Source: Polaromonas sp.
GTDB taxonomy: Bacteria > Pseudomonadota > Gammaproteobacteria > Burkholderiales > Burkholderiaceae_C
DNA: 64,000 bases
Reading direction: 5' to 3'
Assembly: GCA_028291985.1 (NCBI GenBank)
Contig: JAQGNE010000053.1
Location: forward strand, 41,273-105,272
Under the pieces are notes generated by a model. The model saw only the letters and a list, made by a program, of their open reading frames with translations, did no database searches and was not told where the DNA came from. Positions 59,968 to 64,000 of this stretch are shown piece by piece. Numbering within the stretch: the first letter of the stretch is position 1; each line of letters opens with the position of its first letter. The position numbers and the translations under genes were made by a program.

Positions 59968-62799
59968 ATGAGCACTGACAAAAAAACCCTGTTGCTGGTG
60001 GATGGCTCCAGCTATCTCTACCGTGCTTTTCATGCCATGCCGGACTTGCGTTCCACGCTGGCTGACGGCACCAACGTGGCCACCGGTGCGATCCGCGGCA
60101 TGGTCAACATGATGCAGAAGCTGCGCAAGGATGTGCGCGCCGACTACGCGGCCTGTGTGTTCGATGCCAAGGGGCCGACCTTTCGTGATGCCCTGTATCC
60201 GGACTACAAGGCCCAGCGTTCGGCCATGCCCGACGACCTGCGTGCCCAGGTCGAACCCATTCATGAAGTGGTGCGCCTGCTGGGCTGGAAGGTGCTTGAC
60301 GTGCCCGGCGTCGAGGCCGATGACGTCATCGGCACGCTGGCCTGCATGGCCTCGAGCCAGGGTATTGAGGTCATCATTTCCAGCGGCGACAAGGACCTGA
60401 GTCAGCTGGTGGACGAAAACATCACCGTGATCGACACCATGAACGACCGCCGGCGTGACCTGGCTGGCGTAGAGGCTGAATTCGGCGTGCCGCCGCGCCT
60501 GATGGTGGACTACCAGACGCTGGTGGGCGACGCGGTGGACAACGTGCCCGGCGTGCCGAAAGTCGGGCCGAAAACAGCCGTCAAATGGCTGCTGGAATAC
60601 GGCTCGCTGGATGCGCTGGTCGCCCGTGCCGGTGACATCAAAGGCGTGGTCGGCGACAACCTGCGCCAGTCGCTTGACTGGCTGCCCAAGGGGCGAGAGT
60701 TGCTCACGATCAAGAAAGACTGTGACCTGGCACGTTATATCGATGGTCTTCCTGCTATGGAATCGATAGCTATAGGCGGTCAGGACGCCGAGGCTTTGAA
60801 GGCTTTTTATGATAAATACGGCTTCAAGGGCCTGGTTCGGCAGATCGACATCGAAAGCACGTCGCCCGAGCTGCTGGGCGGCACCGAGGGCCGGCGGCGC
60901 ACAGCGCCCGCCAGCGCATCCGGCGGCAGGGCAGACGCGCCAGGGCTGTTCGACGAGGCCGCGCTCGCCGAGTCACCGCCCCTTGCCCGTGCCAGCAACC
61001 TGAACTACGAAACGATCTTTACCTGGGAAGCGTTCGATCGTTGGCTTGCCACCATCAGGGCTGCCGACCTGGTGGCGCTGGACACCGAAACCACCTCGCT
61101 CGACGAAATGCTGGCCAGCATCGTGGGCTTGAGCTTCAGCGCGTCGCCGGGCGAGGCTGCGTATATTCCCCTGAGCCATGACTACCCTGACGCACCGGCC
61201 CAGCTGCCGCTTGATGAGGTATTGAGCCGGCTGAAGCCGTGGCTGGAAGACGGCACGCGGCCAAAGCTCGGCCAGCATGTCAAGTACGACCGGCATGTGT
61301 TTGCCAACCACGGCATCGAGGTGCGGGGTTATGCCCACGACACGATGTTGCAAAGCTATGTGCTTGAAGTACACAAGCCGCATGGACTGGCCAGCCTGGC
61401 CGCGCGGCATCTGGGCCGCAGCGGCATCAACTATGAAGACCTTTGTGGCAAGGGTGCGGGGCAGATCAGGTTCAACCAGGTCGACATTGCCAAGGCGGCT
61501 GAATACTCCTGCGAAGACTCTGACCAGACGCTGGATGTGCACCGCGTGCTGTGGCCGCAGATTGAGGCCAACGAGAAGCTGCGCTTCATTTATGAACTTG
61601 AAATCCGGAGCAGCGAAAGCCTGTACCGCGTCGAGCGCAACGGCGTGATGATCGATGCCCCCATGCTGGCCAAGCAAAGCGGCGAGCTGGGCGCCAGAAT
61701 CCTGCAACTCGAGGCCGAGGCGCATGCGCTGGCGGGCCAGCCCTTCAACCTGGGCAGCCCCAAGCAGATCGGCGAGATTTTCTTTACCAAGCTGGGCCTG
61801 CCGGTGGTCAAGAAAACACCGAGCGGCGCACCGTCTACCGATGAAGAGGTGCTGGAAAAGCTGGCTGAAGACTATCCGCTGCCGGCCCGCATCCTGGAAC
61901 ACCGCGGCCTGTCCAAGCTCAAGGGCACTTACACCGACAAGCTGGCGCAGCTGGCCCATCCGCGCACCGGCAGGGTGCACACCCACTACGCGCAGGCCGT
62001 GGCCATCACCGGCCGGCTGTCGAGCAACGAGCCGAACCTGCAGAACATCCCGGTCAAGACCGCGGAGGGCCGGCGCATCCGCGAGGCCTTCATCGCCGCG
62101 CCCGGGCATGCCATCGCCAGCGCCGACTACAGCCAGATCGAGCTGCGCATCATGGCCCACCTGTCGGGCGACGCGGCCCTGCTGCGCGCCTTCACCGAGG
62201 GGTTGGACGTGCACCGGGCGACGGCGGCCGAGGTGTTCAGCGTCGCGCCCGAGCAGGTCTCCAGCGAGCAGCGCCGCTACGCCAAGGTGATCAACTTCGG
62301 CCTGATCTACGGCATGAGCAGCTTCGGGCTGGCGCGCAACCTGGGCATCGAGACCAAGGCCGCCGCGGCCTACATCGACCGCTACTTCCAGCGCTACCCG
62401 GGCGTCAAGAACTACATGGACGAGACCCGGGCCTCGGCCAAGGAGCGGGGCTTCGTCGAAACCGTGTTCGGCCGGCGGCTGTACCTGCCGGAAATCAATT
62501 CGCCCAACGGGCCGCGCCGCGGCGGCGCCGAGCGGGCGGCGATCAACGCGCCCATGCAGGGCACGGCGGCCGACCTGATCAAGCTGGCGATGGTCCAGAT
62601 CCAGGACGTGCTGGACGCGCAGGGCCGGGCCACGCGGATGATCATGCAGGTGCACGACGAACTGGTGTTCGAGGTGCCGCAGGCCGAGGTCGAGTGGGTG
62701 CGGACCGAAATGCCGCGCCTGATGGCCGGCGTGGCCGAACTGCGGGTGCCGCTGCTGGCCGAGATCGGCATCGGTCCGAACTGGGAACAGGCCCACTGA
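59968..62799 (+). CDS. polA: DNA polymerase I, with a foreign-looking 3' third
   Basis: 943 residues. A 5' nuclease domain (KTLLLVDGSSYLYRAFHAMP, DYQTLVGDAVDNVPGVPKVG), a 3'-5' exonuclease domain (VALDTETTSLDEMLASIVGL) and the Klenow polymerase (SADYSQIELRIMAHLSG, RRYAKVINFGLIYGMSSFG, MQVHDELVFEVP) fill the gap-repair and Okazaki-processing roles. From about codon 660 (near 61.95-62.0 kb) nearly every codon ends in G or C, unlike the first two thirds, and the downstream genes share that style. A possible dispersed repeat lies near 60750-60825. The frame is uninterrupted. Confidence 0.95.
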   Translation: MSTDKKTLLLVDGSSYLYRAFHAMPDLRSTLADGTNVATGAIRGMVNMMQKLRKDVRADYAACVFDAKGPTFRDALYPDYKAQRSAMPDDLRAQVEPIHEVVRLLGWKVLDVPGVEADDVIGTLACMASSQGIEVIISSGDKDLSQLVDENITVIDTMNDRRRDLAGVEAEFGVPPRLMVDYQTLVGDAVDNVPGVPKVGPKTAVKWLLEYGSLDALVARAGDIKGVVGDNLRQSLDWLPKGRELLTIKKDCDLARYIDGLPAMESIAIGGQDAEALKAFYDKYGFKGLVRQIDIESTSPELLGGTEGRRRTAPASASGGRADAPGLFDEAALAESPPLARASNLNYETIFTWEAFDRWLATIRAADLVALDTETTSLDEMLASIVGLSFSASPGEAAYIPLSHDYPDAPAQLPLDEVLSRLKPWLEDGTRPKLGQHVKYDRHVFANHGIEVRGYAHDTMLQSYVLEVHKPHGLASLAARHLGRSGINYEDLCGKGAGQIRFNQVDIAKAAEYSCEDSDQTLDVHRVLWPQIEANEKLRFIYELEIRSSESLYRVERNGVMIDAPMLAKQSGELGARILQLEAEAHALAGQPFNLGSPKQIGEIFFTKLGLPVVKKTPSGAPSTDEEVLEKLAEDYPLPARILEHRGLSKLKGTYTDKLAQLAHPRTGRVHTHYAQAVAITGRLSSNEPNLQNIPVKTAEGRRIREAFIAAPGHAIASADYSQIELRIMAHLSGDAALLRAFTEGLDVHRATAAEVFSVAPEQVSSEQRRYAKVINFGLIYGMSSFGLARNLGIETKAAAAYIDRYFQRYPGVKNYMDETRASAKERGFVETVFGRRLYLPEINSPNGPRRGGAERAAINAPMQGTAADLIKLAMVQIQDVLDAQGRATRMIMQVHDELVFEVPQAEVEWVRTEMPRLMAGVAELRVPLLAEIGIGPNWEQAH
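60750..60825 (+). repeat. Possible dispersed repeat, copy 12, inside polA
   Basis: GAATCGATAGCTATAGGCGG, then CGAGGCTTTGAAGGCTTTTT has the ATAGC start and T-rich tail at the usual spacing but lacks the exact GGGCT core. The PolA length is normal here, so it could be an old, adapted copy or coincidence. Confidence 0.3.
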
Positions 62800-62930
62800 C
62801 GACCCCCGGCGCCGCCCGGCGGGCGTCCCGGCAACGCCGGGCGGACCGAATGCGCATGGCAGAGCCAGGCGAACGGGCTTCCGGGCGAATGCTTGGCGCG
62901 ACCCCGGCTGGACCTGATAATCGCTGATCC

Positions 62931-63491
62931 ATGGCCGCAGACCGTCCCAAGCCTCCTCCACCGCCCGTCGCGCCGATCCCGTTCGCCTTTCCGGGTGACC
63001 GCGCCACCGCGCCCATGGTCCTCGAAGAGAACAGCCATTCGGCCTGGCAGCGCTTCGAGGACCTGCTCAGCTCCCAGGAGCAGCAGTTCGACAACACCAA
63101 GCTCCAGACGCAGCCGCCGCAGGAGGGCTTCCAGGCCACCCAGCCGATGGATGCCCTGCCTGGCGTGGTGCCCCAGCGCCAGCGGCAGCCGCAACGGGCG
63201 ATCAGCATCGACGAGGTGATGGTGCTGGCGCGGCGCAACAACCGCGCCTGCCCGCGGCCGGACCAGTGGATGGCTTTCCATTCGCTGCTGCCCACCAAGA
63301 TGAAGGACAACAAGGCGGTCGAGGCCCCTCTGCCCCTGATCGCCGGCGCATGGAACGCCGCCTCCCCGATGCAAAAGCGCCTGCGCCTGCGCGACCAGAT
63401 CGAATGGGCCGAGCGCGCCGGCGCCCTGATGGCCGTCTATGACTTCCTGCTCGGGATTCCGGAGGAGCAGTGGTTCCACTTTGACGAGTGA
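62931..63491 (+). CDS. Hypothetical protein, gammaproteobacterial style
   Basis: 186 residues. A Pro-rich start (MAADRPKPPPPPVAPIPF) is followed by a soluble, helical-looking domain (NSHSAWQRFEDLLSSQEQQF, LARRNNRACPRPDQWMAFHS, RLRLRDQIEWAERAGALMAV) ending in acidic residues. It has no signal peptide or recognised motif. Proteins of this form occur in Xanthomonadaceae in my recollection; the function is unknown. A GATAAT-like -10 lies ~15 bases upstream. Confidence 0.75.
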   Translation: MAADRPKPPPPPVAPIPFAFPGDRATAPMVLEENSHSAWQRFEDLLSSQEQQFDNTKLQTQPPQEGFQATQPMDALPGVVPQRQRQPQRAISIDEVMVLARRNNRACPRPDQWMAFHSLLPTKMKDNKAVEAPLPLIAGAWNAASPMQKRLRLRDQIEWAERAGALMAVYDFLLGIPEEQWFHFDE

Positions 63492-63496
63492 TCGCA

Positions 63497-63567
63497 CAAA
63501 AAACGCTACGCGTTTTTCGCGCGGGGTTTGATCAGTTGAACCTGGACCGGCGAAGCCGGATCCAGGC
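63497..63567 (+). terminator. Tandem hairpins after the hypothetical gene
   Basis: AAAAACG/CGTTTTT (63499-63517) is a bidirectional terminator-like stem just after the stop, followed by CCTGGACCGGC/GCCGGATCCAGG (63541-63566), an extragenic palindrome of a type not found elsewhere in the window. Nothing else is recognised up to 63642. Confidence 0.65.
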
Positions 63568-63642
63568 TCAAGGTGTGTTCGCGCTGCATGTTATTCCGCG
63601 CGAACGGCGCGCCTGCTGCGCAGGCGTGGGAATTCCGAAGAC

Positions 63643-64000
63643 CTAAATCAGGCCGCGGGTCTTGAGCGCATCGCGGACGTCATCCGGGCTGCGCACAAGG
63701 ACGGCGTCGATGCCTAGCGCTGCTGCAGCCTCGCAGTTTTCCGGCAGGTCGTCGAAGAACAGCACCTGCTCACCGGGCAACTCCAATGCATCCAGCACGT
63801 GCCGGAAAGCCTCGGGCGCCGGTTTACGGGGGCCGATCTCGTGGGAGACGAAGACGCGCTGGAATCGCGGCAGCAGGCGCGGGAATAGGCGGTCGTTGGC
63901 GGCTATGTGTGCGGCGTTGGTGTTGGACTGGGCTTAGCAGGGCACCGACTCGCCGATTGCGTCCAGCATGGCGACCGTCTCGTCGATCTAGGCCACAAGC
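63643..64000 (-). pseudogene. HAD-family hydrolase, C-terminal part with in-frame stops, cut by window edge
   Basis: On the minus strand, RVFVSHEIGPRKPAPEAFRH, VLFFDDLPENCEAAAALGID and the end DDVRDALKTRGLI are HAD-IA motifs III and IV (Lys and the Asp pair). Upstream of SNTNAAHIAAN (motif II), a TAA near 63935 and a TAG near 63990 interrupt the frame. Either the gene is decayed or the sequence is poor near the contig end. Confidence 0.7.

Larger units (their letters stand above)
61950..64000. other. Segment of different base composition and gene style (possible contig chimera)
   Basis: Codon third positions become almost exclusively G or C; the intergenic hairpins (AAAAACG/CGTTTTT, CCTGGACCGGC/GCCGGATCCAGG) differ from the two repeat families of the main window; and the polA 3' neighbour differs from those expected in Comamonadaceae. 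The pattern resembles Xanthomonadaceae/Lysobacter-type DNA. The exact switch point is hidden because the polymerase domain is highly conserved. Confidence 0.6.

Noticed and set aside
60973..62961. 662-residue open frame opposite polA
   Set aside because: His/Arg/Gln-rich shadow of the polymerase gene without domain structure.
1..64000. CRISPR array, prophage, integron or toxin-antitoxin system
   Set aside because: No regularly spaced direct repeats with unique spacers, no integrase/transposase, no phage structural genes and no typical small toxin-antitoxin pair were seen.

Overview
The window reads as chromosomal DNA of a betaproteobacterium of the order Burkholderiales, most likely a Comamonadaceae member (Polaromonas/Rhodoferax-like). 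The reasons are the gene orders (rpsP-rimM-trmD-rplS; rsgA-phhB-M48 peptidase divergent from orn; gcdH divergent from a LysR gene), two Bug-type solute receptors, the codon style, and a family of short dispersed repeats with an ATAGC...GGGCT core. No rRNA, tRNA, CRISPR array, prophage or insertion sequence was recognised. The last ~2 kb (from about 61.95 kb, inside polA) has a different, nearly all-G/C third-position codon style and different neighbours, so the window may be a chimeric contig or carry a recombinant polA.

Layout. 1-3.2 kb: DMT exporter (cut by the left edge), ogt and an Ada/AlkA fusion (alkylation repair). 3.4-7.4 kb: phosphomannomutase/phosphoglucomutase, then waaC and waaA (LPS inner core). 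7.65-8.7 kb: CAP-domain lipoprotein. 8.8-16.8 kb: TolC-family protein, rhodanese, Pcm-like methyltransferase, RND pump, its adaptor and a TetR regulator with a clear palindromic operator. 17-21.4 kb: gcdH, LysR, msrA, an orphan histidine kinase. 21.4-23.9 kb: a zinc deacylase of the AstE/AspA type and two HupE/UreJ-like membrane proteins. 24-27.8 kb: a ruined zinc-uptake locus (CobW, ZnuA, ZnuC, Zur, FtsE/FtsX-like ABC and DUF3299 remnants) with one intact small secreted Cys/His protein. 28-30 kb: DUF47 protein and Pit phosphate transporter behind a Pho-box-like site. 30.2-38.4 kb: housekeeping genes. 38.8-40.8 kb: a DEAD-box helicase with a structured leader and strong terminator.

40.9-54.1 kb is the accessory catabolic part: FAH-fold enzyme, alpha/beta hydrolase and Bug receptor opposite a GntR gene; a second operon GntR, phytanoyl-CoA-type dioxygenase, SAF-domain homoserine-dehydrogenase-like enzyme and 3-hydroxyisobutyrate-dehydrogenase-like enzyme; a KynB-like hydrolase; GMP reductase; and LysR opposite a maleate-isomerase-like enzyme plus a second Bug receptor. 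The substrates cannot be read from sequence. 54.3-62.8 kb: an exported CxxC protein, uvrD, a BPSS1780-type membrane protein, thrB, a small DUF2782-like protein and polA. 62.9-64 kb: a hypothetical protein and a broken HAD hydrolase of foreign style.

The best leads are the decayed zinc locus, the repeats inserted in frame inside genes (Ada/AlkA fusion, waaA, RND pump, uvrD, the SAF-domain dehydrogenase), the polA junction, and the unassigned dioxygenase/SAF-dehydrogenase operon. I saw no convincing wholly new defence or mobile system.
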